The notes beneath the pieces were generated by a model. The model had not been told where the DNA came from. It ran no database searches and saw only the letters and a program-made list of their open reading frames with translations. Below, piece by piece: positions 1-11,491 of a stretch of 64,000 bases of DNA (position 1 is the stretch's first letter; every line of letters starts with the position of its first letter). The DNA lies in the NCBI GenBank assembly GCA_951812925.1, contig OX638371.1, positions 44,366,101-44,430,100 of the forward strand. Reading direction: 5' to 3'. This DNA is from Calliopum simillimum. Taxonomy: Eukaryota; Arthropoda; Insecta; Diptera; Lauxaniidae. Both the position numbers and the translations under genes were made by a program.

Positions 1-129
1 AATAATAATGATGCACACAAGATAAAATTGTTTTGTTGACTGATTTTGACAGCTGTCAAATGTACCTTCAAAATGACATATATATAAAGTTCGAGCTTTC
101 ACGATATTTGTTAGTACGGACATCCACCG

Positions 130-873
130 TCAAATTCCGGTTTTTAAGTTGTACACCAATATATCATACTTGCAGTTAATACAAAATTTTTCTAGGTTAC
201 AAGTTTCTTCTTCAGTTGTGTGATTGTCAGCAGAGCAGTTAATGCAGGCCTTAGATTTTTTACAGATGTTGGTGGGATGTCCAAATAGTAGACAGTTGCG
301 GCATCTTAGTGAGAGGGGAATGTACGGTCGTACATTCACTCTCTCATAGCCAATCATTATTTTTTCAGGAAGTGTGATGGAGTTAAATGTAACAATTATT
401 AGGCCAGTTTCTTTTAATATATTGTCTTCTTTTTTTAAAATTTTGCGAACTTCTTTGATATTTCGAGTTTGAAGTTCTTTTAATATTTCATCTTCACTGA
501 TATTGCGTAGTTCATTAGAATAAATGACATCTTTGGTGCAGTTAAGTGATTTGAGTTCTTGCACTTCTATTGGAAATTCGTTGAAGCAGGTAAGTTCAAG
601 CAATTTGCGAGCTTGTATTGCATTTATAGTTTTAATAAGTAAAGTGCCGGCTTTTGTTTTTTTGCATATATCGACTTCACCGCTGCATGTATAATCAATA
701 ACTTTTTTGATTAGGAAAGGAGACATATTTTCAAAGCTTTCATTGTTTTTACGTGTTATAATTATATATTTGGGAGCATTGAATTGACTTAATAAATTAC
801 TTAAGTCTGGCGGACGAGAAATTGTTATAATTTTTGGGCTTATGCCCTTGATATTTTCCTTGTTCAGCGCTTT
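130..873 (-). pseudogene. LINE ORF1 (gag-like, CCHC zinc-knuckle) fragment
   Basis: This is a fragment of the nucleic-acid-binding ORF1 protein of a non-LTR retrotransposon. The minus-strand frame is open from about 873 to 130, roughly 247 codons, and the ATG at 726 is internal to it. The C-terminal third has paired cysteine/histidine knuckles: C-x2-C-x4-GH-x4-C, followed by C-x2-C-x4-H and a last C-x2-C near the end. The N-terminal part (KYIIITR, then SPFLIKK) resembles the RRM-like region that precedes the knuckles in Jockey/I-type gag proteins. In LINEs this protein coats the element RNA. No ORF2 follows on the minus side before the window edge, so the fragment is truncated or continues outside. 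The clade is not certain. Confidence 0.7.
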
Positions 874-1076
874 CTATGGATTTTTTCTAATGACCTTATG
901 TAGTAATAAGTACGTTGTAAACCATTTGTTTATGCACGCTATTTGCTAGTTGCGTGTATTATTTTTCAAAGGATGTGTTTTAATTTTTAGTTTATGAAAA
1001 TTAAAATAAAAAAATTTTCCTTTTTTTTTTTTTGATATTGAAAATTGTACGAAACCATATTCGTATAAAAAGGCTC

Positions 1077-2182
1077 CTAGGTTTCATGACGTCGGCGCCA
1101 ATAAATTTTCAGACCATTTTTCTGGGTAAGCCTAAGTTTATTGTTGCTATTTTGTGCCGTATGTCTTAATTGGGGTGCTGTTTGCTGCGTGCGAATTGTG
1201 GGAAGCTTCTGCGTTGCGATTTGCAGGAGGTAAAAGAAAAAATCAGCCCCTATGTCAATAAGGTACCTGATTTTCGTTGTTTGATCTGTGACAAATAATC
1301 GACGAATTTTAGTGGCCACAACTCAGTACGTCGTCACCGACAGAGTAGCGTTTAGTTTTCCGTTTCGAATTTTTTGAAACCACAGGGTTCCACGTAGAAT
1401 GGGAAACGAGCAGTTTGCTTTGAATTGCCGCGTGAACGATTTTTGTATGGTGCACCTGATTTCAGGTGATGGATTTTCTTGCGAAGTTCTTCTATTTCTG
1501 CTTGGAGCGAAGTGTCGTTATTAGAGTTATTCTGCACTGTTGCAACTGTAGAACACCTCTGTACCTCTATAATTTTGTCAGCCTAGAATGCCGTTTTATT
1601 TGCTTCACCATCAACAATTGAGACGATTGAGTAAACGTTTTTTGGTAGGCGCTCTAACCAAAGCAATCTCAATGTCTCTTCGGAGATTTTGTTTCCTGCT
1701 AATTCCTTCATTCGTTTTAATAATTGCGACGGCTTGAGGTCACACAATTGTGTTTCGTGAATAAGCTTGCTCAGCTTTCGTTGATCAGAATCCGTATACT
1801 CAGTAATCGATGTTGTAAATCCGGCTGTTTTTTTGCAAAATACCGGTGGCTTGACACATACTCGGAAAATTTCTCGACCAACAGGAGACGGATGCTGCGT
1901 ATTAAAATTTTGCGCATGAGATGGCTGTTTCGTATTAGCATTTTGAGCAGGTGGCGTCTGCAAGCTGTTCGTGGAATTTTCGTCTTTAGTTGCGTTTTCC
2001 ATATTCAGCCGTTCCATGCCTAGTGTAACAAGATCTGCCACACCCCTTCCGATTTTGCTGAGATTTGGAACATGATTTCGTTTCATGCCCAATGTTTTAG
2101 AAATGACAAAACAAAAATTATGCGATTTTTTGGTGGCTTGTAAAGGTGTGCAAAGAGTGGAAAAATCGGTAAACTGTGACAA
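1077..2182 (-). pseudogene. Ty3/gypsy CsRn1-like gag and protease fragment, degenerate
   Basis: Three successive minus-strand reading frames (2182-1583, 1537-1352, 1319-1077) carry the order expected of gag then protease. The first has the gag core motif KPSQLLKRMKELAG followed by LRLLWLERLPKNV, typical of arthropod CsRn1/Kabuki-clade gag. It seems to lack an internal stretch between a VKPPVF segment and the KLSKLI segment. The third contains RLFVTD...RYLIDIGAD, the aspartic protease region in which the usual D-T-G reads D-I-G, so the catalytic triad is mutated. Frameshifts separate the frames. No reverse transcriptase follows; the sequence ends near a T-rich run at 1021-1033. No LTRs were identified. 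Confidence 0.65.
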
Positions 2183-2300
2183 ACTCTTCTTAAAAAATTT
2201 ATTTATCTATTTATTTAAGTTTCATTTACTGAGCTGTAATGCCCTTATAAATTACAATAATGATTTTTTATATAATACAATTCAAAAATATAAACATTAA

Positions 2301-3010
2301 AACAAATGAACGAGACTAAAAATTATAATTTCGTATAAAAACAGCTCACAAATAAGACCAAGGTAACAGCCGGCTGAATCCGAAAGTAGGGGTTACAAAC
2401 AAGGTGGTTCAAATATTACCGGAAAAAAGCATTATTGAAATATGCAATTTGAAGGAATACTCGCAAGAGTTTTCTTAAATTGCTTTTCTAAACTCTTTGC
2501 GCGGGAGCTATTGGCACGGCAGAGAATGGTGCTCGCAAACCACCCTAGCGCTAGAAGGACGCTATACATTGCAACCACTATCACGATGAAAGCGCAGGAA
2601 GGAGTGCTATGGCCACAGCGTTAGATGAAACGCTTGTCAATAACTTGGACATTTTTTAACCGATTTTTATGCTCAGACTACTTTTGGAAAGCTATTGAAT
2701 TAGGCTATAAGCTTAAAATTTTTCGTATTTGATAAAAAGTACTAAATTTACTATTTTAGTATTAAACTACAAAAAAGTAGCCAGGTACACCTTTTTTACC
2801 TTCCAAAATAAATTTTTTGGAAAGAAAACAAATAATATTTCATATGAAAAAGAGGAAAAATTGGTGTGTCTCGATAACTAAGAAGTTATGATTTTTTGAA
2901 AATTTGAAAAAAAGGTCCTACCACAAAATGGCTCAATACAATAATTAAATACTTTATTAAAAACTTATAATAATTATAATACGTTGAGTTCAAATAAAGA
3001 ATGACAGTTG
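2301..3010. other. AT-rich stretch without a recognised gene
   Basis: I see no protein or RNA gene here. A short plus-strand open frame at 2442-2624 has no recognisable motif. The rest is A/T-rich with homopolymer runs. Confidence 0.5.
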
Positions 3011-3619
3011 ATTTTTTTTTTCCATCGGAGATTAATTTTGGGAATCACGGCAATTTTCAGATTTATTTGACTTTTAATACATGTTGAATAAGGTGAGTTT
3101 CTGCTTAATCACTTCATTAATCTTCGGTGGAAGCAGGCTATTAGCTTTAAACTCTCATCTTTTTTAAGCTCTTTTTCGTTTTAAAGTAAGCCTTTTTTAA
3201 ATATGTTTCAAAGCGATCAAAATTTTGTTTGAGAACTTTCTTCAGAATGTATGTTCGAGAAAAAAAAATTTAGAAAATCGTTACTTACAAATTTGAAAGA
3301 GCTTGTGAAATTTATTTGTCTATTACACCTCAAAACACCGTATACGGACATCATACATTATGAATCCAGACAATAGTTCAGATATAATAGTTTAATAGGG
3401 CTATTCCGGCAACAGACTTAGAACTGCCAAAAAGCTCACCACTGTCTTAAATAAAACAAAAGTCGTAACTAAGATATTGTGGTGTTCTGGCAGCAGTTAT
3501 AGCCTGTTTCGACCGAAAATTTATTAAGTGATTAAGCCGTAACTCACCTCATTCATCATGTTTTAAACGTCAACTAAATCTGAAAATAAGTCCCAAAATT
3601 AATCTCCGTTGAAAATAAG
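3011..3619. mobile_element. Non-autonomous element with inverted arms
   Basis: An arm at about 3020-3110 (ATCGGAGATTAATTTTGGGA, then a stretch containing AAGGTGAGTT and TTAATCACTT) is repeated in inverse orientation at about 3528-3615 (AAGTGATTAA, AACTCACCT, then TCCCAAAATTAATCTCCG). The spacer is non-coding. The exact ends and target duplication are unclear because both ends fall in A/T runs. Confidence 0.55.
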
Positions 3620-4441
3620 CTATTAGAAAGCTCTTTTCCGTCTTTATAAAGGCGATCTTTAAGACCTGCTACCTAGGAAGTCTTTAAGCTGTCTTAGAGC
3701 TTTAAGTTGCTTGCTGTCAGGTTTTTGTTATGTGAAAAAGTGAAGAATTAAGAAAAATTTTATTTTATTGCTTCTTATAAATTTCTATCATAAAAAAGCT
3801 GACTACAGTTTGGCAGTGAAAAACTACAAAATTATAATTCTTTTGGTTTAATTTTTGCTCCAATGATTAAAAAGAAAAGAAAATTTGTGTTAAAAAATGT
3901 AGCAACAATTTCTGCACAATATTGCACTTATTGTGCACAATTTGACAAGTTGTGGCAATCAAATGCACACACTTTATTTAACCCTTTCGACCCGAGAGGT
4001 ACATATATATGTATGTACCACTTTAGTTTAAACATCCCTATTTGGTCGCGGAAAGAATTACTTCGTCTTTTAGCATTCCTGAATGTATTCTGATAGTTTC
4101 TGTAACGTTTTGCTGTTTTTTCTTTGCACAATACCTTTATTTGTGAGTTGGAACGGAGCCAAAGTGAAGAGCGTAGTTAGTTTTTGCTTAGTTTTTGAAT
4201 GAAATTGAGTGGTGAAGTTCACAAAATTATAAAAATAAAGCAAAATTGAAGTTTTTACGCATGTTAACAATTGTGAAATGTAAGAATTTATAAAAAAGAT
4301 TAGTTTTGTGCTTATTTTGATGTATGGTAATTATATGTACCATTCGTCCGGTATGGTGGTACACATATGTACCAGTAGTCGGCTATACAGTAAATACTGT
4401 GAAGGCTTTTTTTTTGCAAGAAATTTGTGTCTTCCTTGAAA

Positions 4442-6567
4442 ATGAATCCTGAAGATATTCGTAAATTGTTGGAGGATGAAGCTGATAGTGCTAGCGACTT
4501 AGAAGACTTTTCTAGCGGAAGTTCTGACAATTTTGTTGCAAGTTGTGTCTCTAGCTCCAGCTAAAATGAAGATTCAGTCTCTAGCTCTAGCGATAAGGAA
4601 GATTCAGCAGCCGACATGGTAGATGAAGTGAATGAGGTTTCCGAGGAAGTACTTGCCTCTAATGAACCAGCTAGCACTGGCTCCATATCCTAACCTGTTG
4701 AATCGAGTCACACCATGCATTTATTGGATGAAATTTTTTTTCTCAGCTATTGGCACTGTAATAGCAAACAAAAGGTTTGCCAAAATTTTCGGGGAGAACA
4801 CTGGAAAAACGTGAAATGGAGTTCAAGTACACATCGTCTGGACTTCTAGCGCAAAAAACAAGACACCAAAGAAGTCTTAGTGATAAGAAATTGCCATGAA
4901 GCAACAGTTACGACGTCACAAAAACAAATTCAACACAGGCGAAAAAATTCAAGTCCCGTGTCCAAATCAAATTAAATTTTATCGTAAGATCATGGGAGGT
5001 GTAGACTTGGCAGATGAAATGAGTTGCCTCTACGACTACGATCTAAAATCGAATAAATGGTTGAAGAAAGATTTTTACCGTTTGAAAATGATGACAGCCG
5101 TAAACGAATGGGTCATTTATAATGAGGTCAACCGAAACAAGATGCCATTCAAATCAATTTTAGTAATCTAAGCGGATTCATTGATTGAGGAATTCTTCAA
5201 AACCACTGCTGTTCGTCGCACTATGGTTCTTTTTTGAACTAAAAAGTGCACACAAAAATAATTCACTACAAGGACCCTTTTTTTAAAAAAAAAAAATCAA
5301 ATGCAAAATTAACGGTTATACATTGAGCTATCTGAAAAGATGCCCGCTTTTTCTAGCATTTGATCCACAAATTAGGGACAGACGTCGAAATCTCATAAAT
5401 TTTGAAAAAAACGGGTTTTCTGTTTAAAATTGTTAGTCGCATTAAACGCAGGAGTGATATATGAATAAATTTATGTGCATTCAATCAAATCAATTAATAT
5501 GAAATCAACCCAAAGTGAAAATGGGCGGTACCACGCCCCATAAACAAATTCGTCATATCTCCGAAACTATTGGACGCAGATAGATAAGATTCGGTATATT
5601 TAACAGGCACAGAGAGAAATAATTTCCACTAAAAAAGTGGGCGGTGCCACGCCCTACAAATATAAAACTTATCATATCTCCGAAACTATTTGAGCTACAG
5701 CAATGAATTTCGGTATATATATAAAGAGTAGTGAGTCAAATAACATTTGCTGAAAAAAAGGGCGGTATCACACCCAACAATGAACATATCCTTATTAATT
5801 GAAACTCTGTTCTACAGGAAACAAGTTAATTCATGTAGCTCTGCCTGTGGGCGCGGCTGCACATATTTTTCAACAGACATTATTTGTCTTGATGACTTTT
5901 GTATATAAACCGAATTTCATCCACATGGGTCAAATAGTTTCGAAGATATGGTGTGTTTCATATTTTTGGGGCGTGGCACCGCCCACTTTTCTAATAAATA
6001 TTATTTCTCTCTATGCCTATTACAAACATACCAAGTCTTTTCTATCTGCGTCTAATAGTTTCGGAGATATCAGGAATTTGTTTTTGGGGCGTGGCACCGC
6101 CCATTTTTATAATGAATTAATTTTTTCTTACTTGATTTCATTGAATGCATATAAATTTATTCATATATCACTCCTGCGTTTAATGCGACTAACATTTTTA
6201 AACAGAAAAACCGTTTTTTTCAAAATTTATGAGATTTCGACCTCTGTCCCTAATTTGTGGATCAAATGCTAGAAAAAGCGGGCATCTTTTCAGATAGCTC
6301 AATGTTTAACCTTTAATTTTGCATTTGACTTTTTTTAAAAAAAAGAGTCCTTGTAGTGAATTATTTTTGTGTCCACTTTTTGGTCCAAAAAAAACCATAG
6401 TGCGTCGGGCAATAAATCCAGGTAGCGCAGCACAAACTGCCAATTGAGGAGAAATGTATCTTTCTGTTCAAATAGCTGCTTGACGTCGTTGTGTCAACTG
6501 CAGGGCTCAAAACAAACAGACACGCACTAAGACAATATGTCCTTTGCACTATACCATGCCTAAGTGA
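4442..6567 (+). pseudogene. piggyBac-type transposase remnant
   Basis: This is the remains of the DDE transposase that cuts and pastes the surrounding element. The ATG at 4442 opens an acidic, serine-rich N-terminus (MNPEDIRKLLEDEA...) stopped at 4562. The same frame continues with more acidic residues to 4695, a typical piggyBac N-terminus. After a large deletion, 4896-5171 encodes IPCPNxI-like and MGGVDLADEM segments plus LKMMTAVNEWVIY, the late catalytic domain. The C-terminal cysteine-rich tail (RRCVNC...CPLH) is read at about 6490-6567 beyond the inserted element. Besides the insertion there are stops at about 5169, 6456 and 6484. The protein is not functional. Confidence 0.85.
5219..6402. 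mobile_element. Non-autonomous Transib-like element with long inverted arms
   Basis: The ends are CACTATGG at 5219-5226 and CCATAGTG at 6395-6402, flanked by the 5-bp duplication CGTCG at 5214-5218 and 6403-6407. Transib elements are known for CACWATGG-like termini and GC-rich 5-bp duplications, so the fit is specific. The first and last 260 bp or so form one long imperfect inverted repeat. Internal modules contain GGGCGGTACCACGCCC-like repeats in both orientations. There is no transposase. It sits inside the piggyBac C-terminal coding region; removing it with one CGTCG restores the codons for AVRRAINPG. A partial copy lies at 26.5 kb. Confidence 0.85.
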
Positions 6568-7038
6568 ATTTGATGTAAAAAACACATTTTTTTTCATAAC
6601 TTTTCCTTTCTTTTCAATAATATTCAAAATCAATAAAATATAATGAACTATAATCTATAATTTATATCCTTGTACTTATTATTTCTATTTGGAGTTGTTT
6701 GTTTTGGAGGACGGGTGGTACACATAGGTACCACCAAATATCCCGGTTGGTACAACGGTTTACCACCACCCCCTGACCCACCCCATTATTGTTTCTTAGG
6801 TTTTCTTTCACTGGTACTTTTCATTACACCTAAATTACAGATTCCAGTAAAAATTTTAGTTCTAACATTGCTATTAGAAAGCCGATCGAAAGGGTTAATT
6901 ATAAAATGGTTTATTTAAATTACAGATGTTTATTTTTACACGGTACAATTGTTTATTTTACTGTTTATTTACATTCAAACTCTAATATTACAATTAGCAC
7001 TTTATTTACTTTCACTGGCACTGTGTAGACAACCTTTT

Positions 7039-7259
7039 ATTAAAGACTTAAGATTTATGATTTTATTAAAGATTTTTAATTAACACGATGTTTGTTCGTT
7101 GAGTGTCCAAAGAAGAAGAAGGAAAAACGAAAAAGGAAACAAAAAGGAGGATACAAATGTCAAAAAAAGGCAGAGTTGTATACTATAGGCAGGGTTGCAT
7201 TTCGCATTGTTTAGGAGGGAATGATAGGCAGGGATGTTTGTTATAAAATGAGGTTAACA
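7039..7259 (-). repeat. 3' LTR of Ty3/gypsy element
   Basis: This 221-bp repeat matches 20373-20580 apart from a 14-bp length difference in an A/G-rich part and a few substitutions. Read on the minus strand it begins TGTTAACCTC and ends CTTTAAT. It is preceded on the plus strand by CTTTT (7034-7038), the same 5 bp that follows the other LTR. Confidence 0.9.
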
Positions 7260-8213
7260 ACTCGGCCAACCTGACGTTTGATCGTCTCGATCAACTTCTT
7301 AAACAGGACATCACAAATACTTAAAGCGAAATATTTAAAACTTAAAATCTAGCTAGTAAATATGTTGTTAATAATTTATATTTCATCAGTAGCATTGCGT
7401 TTATCGTCAATGGGGTTAGCCTTATTTACTGGCGATAGCCATTTCCGCATTCGAAAAGCTTCTATTATACTATCATACGGCAGTTGAGCCAATTGGCAAT
7501 TGTCTATATCACGAATGACATACCGGTCATTCCCAATTACTTTATGGACAACATAAGGCCCTCTGTACACAGATATAAACTTTTTGTTGACTCCAGCTGT
7601 GGTATCAACATTGCGTATGACTACAAAGTCACCAACGTTGTATTTTTCTGTCCCTCTACTGTTTTTAAGGAAATAATTCTGACTATATTCTTCGGATTTT
7701 TGAATGGCATCAAGGGCTTCTGACCGAATTTGTTTCAAATCTCGCTTTGATTCATCATTTAGTTTCTCTTTCACGTATTCAGAAAACTCATCAACTAATT
7801 CTCCACGCTGCTCTACACCGAATAGAAGCATGCTAGGTGAACTTTTGGTAGTACTGTGAACGAAGTTGTTGATTGCACATTCTACTTGCAGTAACATGAG
7901 TGACCAGTCAGAATGATCTATTGGATTGGTCGTTTTACCAAGCATCGCTTTAAGGACCCTATTAACTCTTTCTACTTGTCCGTTAGCTTGAGGAGAAGCC
8001 ACGGCATTCTTTACATGTATGATATTTCGTTTAAGCAAAAATTCGTCGAACTCAAAGACTTAAAACACGTTCCCCGATCGGAAATTATTCTTCTGGGTCT
8101 ACTGTAGTAGTTGAAATACTTCTGTAGGGCAAAATTTACCTCCCGCGTACTGGTTGAGTTTGTTGGATATAACTTCACAAATTTGGTGAAAGAATCTATT
8201 ACAAGCAAAATAT

Positions 8214-8654
8214 GGCTGACTTCCTAAATTAAAGTTGCAATGAAACCATGTTTTCACATGCGCAACATTTACACGGCAACATTGTTACAAATGTTGCTTT
8301 GTCAAACTTTGACGTTGCATTTTTCAGTAATAAAGAAACACAAAAATTGCTCGAGGTGGTTGTTGTGTTGTTAAAATGAAATGTTAAAACATTATTTAAA
8401 AACATGCTTAAAATATTATAAAACTAACATAACTGTTAATTAAATTCACTACTTACTTTATTTCGTCCATATTGCTTCGCGCCAAATTTCAAGCAACAAT
8501 ATTAAAATTGATGCGCTAGTTGCGCAGCTGTTGTGTAGTATAAAGAGTTGCCGTTCAAAAAGGAACATATGACATTGTCAAAAATGTTGCTACTTTATTT
8601 AGGAACCGAATGCATTGCAGTGTTGCATTGCAACCTTAGTTTAGGAAGTCAGCC
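8214..8654. mobile_element. MITE copy 1, 3-bp TSD TAT
   Basis: A 441-bp element with ends GGCTGACTTCCTAAA and TTTAGGAAGTCAGCC. TAT is duplicated at 8211-8213 and 8655-8657, inside the Ty3 integrase codons for KHILLV. It has no coding capacity. It is nearly identical to the copy at 8812-9251 and in the same orientation. Confidence 0.85.
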
Positions 8655-8811
8655 TATGCTTTCTTTTCGAATTTAGAGAAGGCAAGGGACCAAAATGGTC
8701 GATGTGAAGAGTGCCAAACGGAACAGGATTTTTCGGAATACTATATAAATGTCTACAACTGGCACGAATTGGCGTGGCATACATGATACACTTCAGACAA
8801 TTTCTGATATA

Positions 8812-9251
8812 GGCTGACTTCCTAAACTAAAGTTGCAATGCAACCATGTTTTCAAATGCGCAACATTTACACGGCAACATTATTACAAATGTTGCTTTGT
8901 CAAACTTTGACGTTGCATTTTTCAGTAATAAAGGAACACAAAAATTGCTCGAGGTGGTTGTTGTGTTGTTAAAATGAAATGTTAAAACATTATTTAAAAA
9001 CATGCTTAAATATTATAAAACTAACATAATTGTTAATTAAATTCACTACTTACTTTATTTCATCCATATTGCTTCGCGCCAAATTTTAAGCAACAATATT
9101 AAAATTGATGCGCTAGTTGCGCAGCTGTTGTGTAGTAAATAGAGTTGCCGTTCAAAAAGGAACATATGACATTGTCAAAAATGTTGCTACTTTATTTAGG
9201 AACCGAATGCATTGCAGTGTTGCATTGCAACCTTAGTTTAGGAAGTCAGCC
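8812..9251. mobile_element. MITE copy 2, 3-bp TSD ATA
   Basis: A 440-bp element of the same family as 8214-8654, with the same ends GGCTGACTTCC and GGAAGTCAGCC. ATA is duplicated at 8809-8811 and 9252-9254. Because the flanking duplication differs from copy 1, this is an independent insertion and not a tandem duplication. Only 157 bp of integrase sequence separates the two. Confidence 0.85.
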
Positions 9252-9363
9252 ATACTGCTCAATCTTCTGGCGCATGCTCGGAAACCAATAATACATACTG
9301 ATCTTATTATAAGTTTTATCGAGAGCTTGATGACAAATTTTTTCGTGCATAAGTCTAATTATG

Positions 9364-10063
9364 TTATCTTCCATTTTTTTTTGGGACATACAATAACCTA
9401 CGACCACTTTCTCTTACTTTGACGACCAATCCGTCAACTAAATCGAAGCCATTAACTTTCCCCTCTTCAAGGCGCTTACTTATTGCTTTTATGTCTTCAT
9501 CCCGCTCTTGCGTGGTTTGAATTTGAATATCTACATCATTGACATCTCCAATTGCTCCAATAACACAGCGACTCAAAGCGTCTACGTGTTCCATCGATAC
9601 ACCTTTACGATGGACAATAGTGTAGTTATAATTTTGTAATTCAAGAGCCAATCTTGCTATTCGTGAGTTTACTTGTTTTTTTTTCCAAAGTCAAGGTCAG
9701 TGAATTACAGTCGGTAACTATTTTAAATGGTATACCTTCCAAATATATCCTGAATCGTTTCAAGGCAGAAATTATTGCAAGTGTCTCTAACTCGAAGCTA
9801 TGATATCTAGCTTCAGCAGCAGAAGTGGTTTTAGAAAAATAGGCTATTGGATGCAGTTTTCCATCGTCTTGACGCTGTAATAAGACAACACCAAACGCAA
9901 TAGAGCTAGCATCACAATATAGTTCGGTTTCCCTTACAGGATTATAAATAGCTAATAGTGGAGCTTCAGTCAACCTGTCTTTCAACTCGTCAAATGCTTC
10001 AATACATTGTGGACCAAAGTCATAAGTTTTGCTCTTTGATAAATTCAACAATGGTTTTGCGAT
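9364..10063 (-). pseudogene. Ty3/gypsy RNase H domain
   Basis: This is the RNase H part of the retroelement polyprotein, which degrades the RNA template after minus-strand synthesis. The 10051-9641 frame carries ELYCDASSIAFG, the first catalytic Asp region, then LHPIAYFSK, FELETLAIISALKRFRIYL with the catalytic Glu, and FKIVTDCNSL with a further Asp. The 9651-9364 frame continues with ALELQNYNYTIVHRKG and VDALSR, the conserved tether toward integrase. The two frames are separated by a one-base slip in the A-run near 9675. A single in-frame TGA at about 10061 separates this part from the RT. Confidence 0.85.
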
Positions 10064-11361
10064 TCAAGAAAAGGACGGAACGAAACGTCTAAAATAGGAA
10101 AATAATCCTATGCATGATTGCAGCTCTTTATGATTCGTCGGCACTGGATAACTTTTTATGGCCTTTGTGTGGGACTCACTTGGGGCAATTCCATTGGAAC
10201 ATACAGAATACCCGAGATATTCAATCTTATCGTAACCGAACTTACACTTAGGTAAATTTAATTTCAAACCTCTCTTCGTAATACATTCAAGTACAGTGCG
10301 TAATAATACTAAGTGCTCTGCAAAACTAGTTGTAGGAACTAAAATATTGTCCATGTATATTATAATTTTCTTTTCGTCTATTAGGTCTCTAAAAATATTA
10401 TTTATAAATCGTTGAAAAACTGCTTGAGCATTTTTAAGCCCAAACGGCATTTTTAAGTATTCGTATTGCCCATTGGGCGTCACAAAAGAAGTACGCGGAA
10501 TTGATTCTGGAGAGACATTGACTTGGTGAAAACCACTTTTTAAATCCAAAATCGAAAATACCCGTTTATCAGCTAAATACTCAATACAATCCTCAATGAG
10601 AGGAATTGGATAATTGTCTCGTACAGTTATTTTATTTAACCCCCTATAGTCTACACATAAACGTGTCTGCCCATTTTTCTTTTTTACTAACACAATTGCA
10701 GATGCATATGGTGAACTGCTAGGGCGTATAACCCCTTCCGCTTCTAATTCTTTTAAAATATTTTGGACCGCGCTTTGTTCTAAAAATGATAATCGTCTAG
10801 GTGTATAATAAAATGAAACGTCCGTAGTCAAATGAATTTTCATTTTATATTCATAAGGTTCTACTGTAACATCTTTGGGATGATTATAAGAGGATACAAT
10901 CAACTCACTCAATTTTGAATAGTTAGAAAAATCTAGTCTAGGATTTATATATATTTCTTTGTCGTCAAATATTGTAGCAATATTAAAAACATCAGGCACG
11001 TCAATGAAAGCTGAACGCTCTTCCGCCCCAAAATCCTCGATTTCCGGAAGAATTTCTGTGTAATTCTCATTTTCAATGTTGACAACATCAAGCTCATCAA
11101 CGCTAGTTAAACTATCTTCTACGCCAAAACTCTGAATTGCCGGTAGAATTTCTCCTTTACTCTCAGTTTCAAGAATAAGCAGATCTTTTGTTTTTTGGAG
11201 GCTAAGCCCATTAACTACAACATTTGTAAAATCATCTGGTACGAGATTGCAAGATTTCATTTTTTTATTAATTAACAAAAGTTTTTGTTTACAGTAATTC
11301 ACTTCAAATTTTTTTAAGTGTATGTTAAAAAGTTTTAAAAAACCGCGACCAAGTATAATTG
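10064..11361 (-). pseudogene. Ty3/gypsy reverse transcriptase with altered YMDD box
   Basis: This is the polymerase domain of the retroelement. The frame begins in the last part of protease (IILGRGFL, close to 11345) and runs unbroken to a TGA near 10061. RT motifs in order are VIRPSSSPYASAIVLVKKK, RLCVDYRGLN, FSILDLKSGFHQ (first catalytic Asp), PFGLKNA, and the box IIYMDNIL near 10350, followed by GLKLNLPKCKFG. The box reads Y-M-D-N where active Ty3 RTs have Y-M-D-D, so the third catalytic carboxylate is lost. The upstream 100 or so residues are an acidic linker. The hAT insertion at 11370 separates this from the rest of protease and gag. Confidence 0.9.
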
Positions 11362-11491
11362 GTACAAACTAGGGATTTCAGTCCCGGGATCCCGGGATTC
11401 GAGCATTTTTGCAGTCCCGAAAATCCCGGGATCAGTGCTACCAATCCCGGGATTTCTTTAGTAAGTTTTTTAGGTTAGAAAAATTGTTAGA

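Larger units (their letters stand above)
3982..6894 (+). mobile_element. piggyBac-like DNA transposon, decayed
   Basis: The element is bounded by TTAA at 3978-3981 and 6895-6898, the obligatory piggyBac target duplication. The ends are perfect 9-bp inverted repeats, CCCTTTCGA at 3982-3990 and its complement at 6886-6894. Subterminal DNA at both ends carries repeated palindromes of the type GGTACA..TGTACC (about 3999-4020, 4356-4372, 6716-6741), which could be transposase binding sites. Inside lie a broken plus-strand transposase and an inserted Transib-like element (5219-6402). Without that insertion the length is about 1.7 kb, shorter than a full element, so it is internally deleted. Confidence 0.85.
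7376..9363 (-). pseudogene. Ty3/gypsy integrase, split by two MITEs
   Basis: This is the retroelement integrase, which joins element DNA to the host chromosome. Reading right to left, the zinc-binding H-x-H...C-x2-C domain lies at about 9250-9360 (LMHEKICHQ, then NCLKC across the MITE). The catalytic core follows, with its first Asp in VIDSFTKF (about 8200), second Asp in IISDRG (about 8100) and Glu in NGQVERVNR (about 7975): the D,D,E triad is present. The C-terminal part ends at 7376. Two MITEs (8214-8654 and 8812-9251) interrupt the gene, and each can be removed with one 3-bp duplication to restore the frame. A frameshift lies near 8050, and another in an A-run near 9375 separates it from RNase H. 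Confidence 0.85.

Noticed and set aside
5799..6272. 157-residue open frame
   Set aside because: It lies entirely within the inverted-repeat Transib-like element and encodes no recognisable domain.
7260..7300. Polypurine tract of the Ty3 element
   Set aside because: The minus strand just before the 3' LTR is not purine-rich, so I did not annotate one; it may have decayed.
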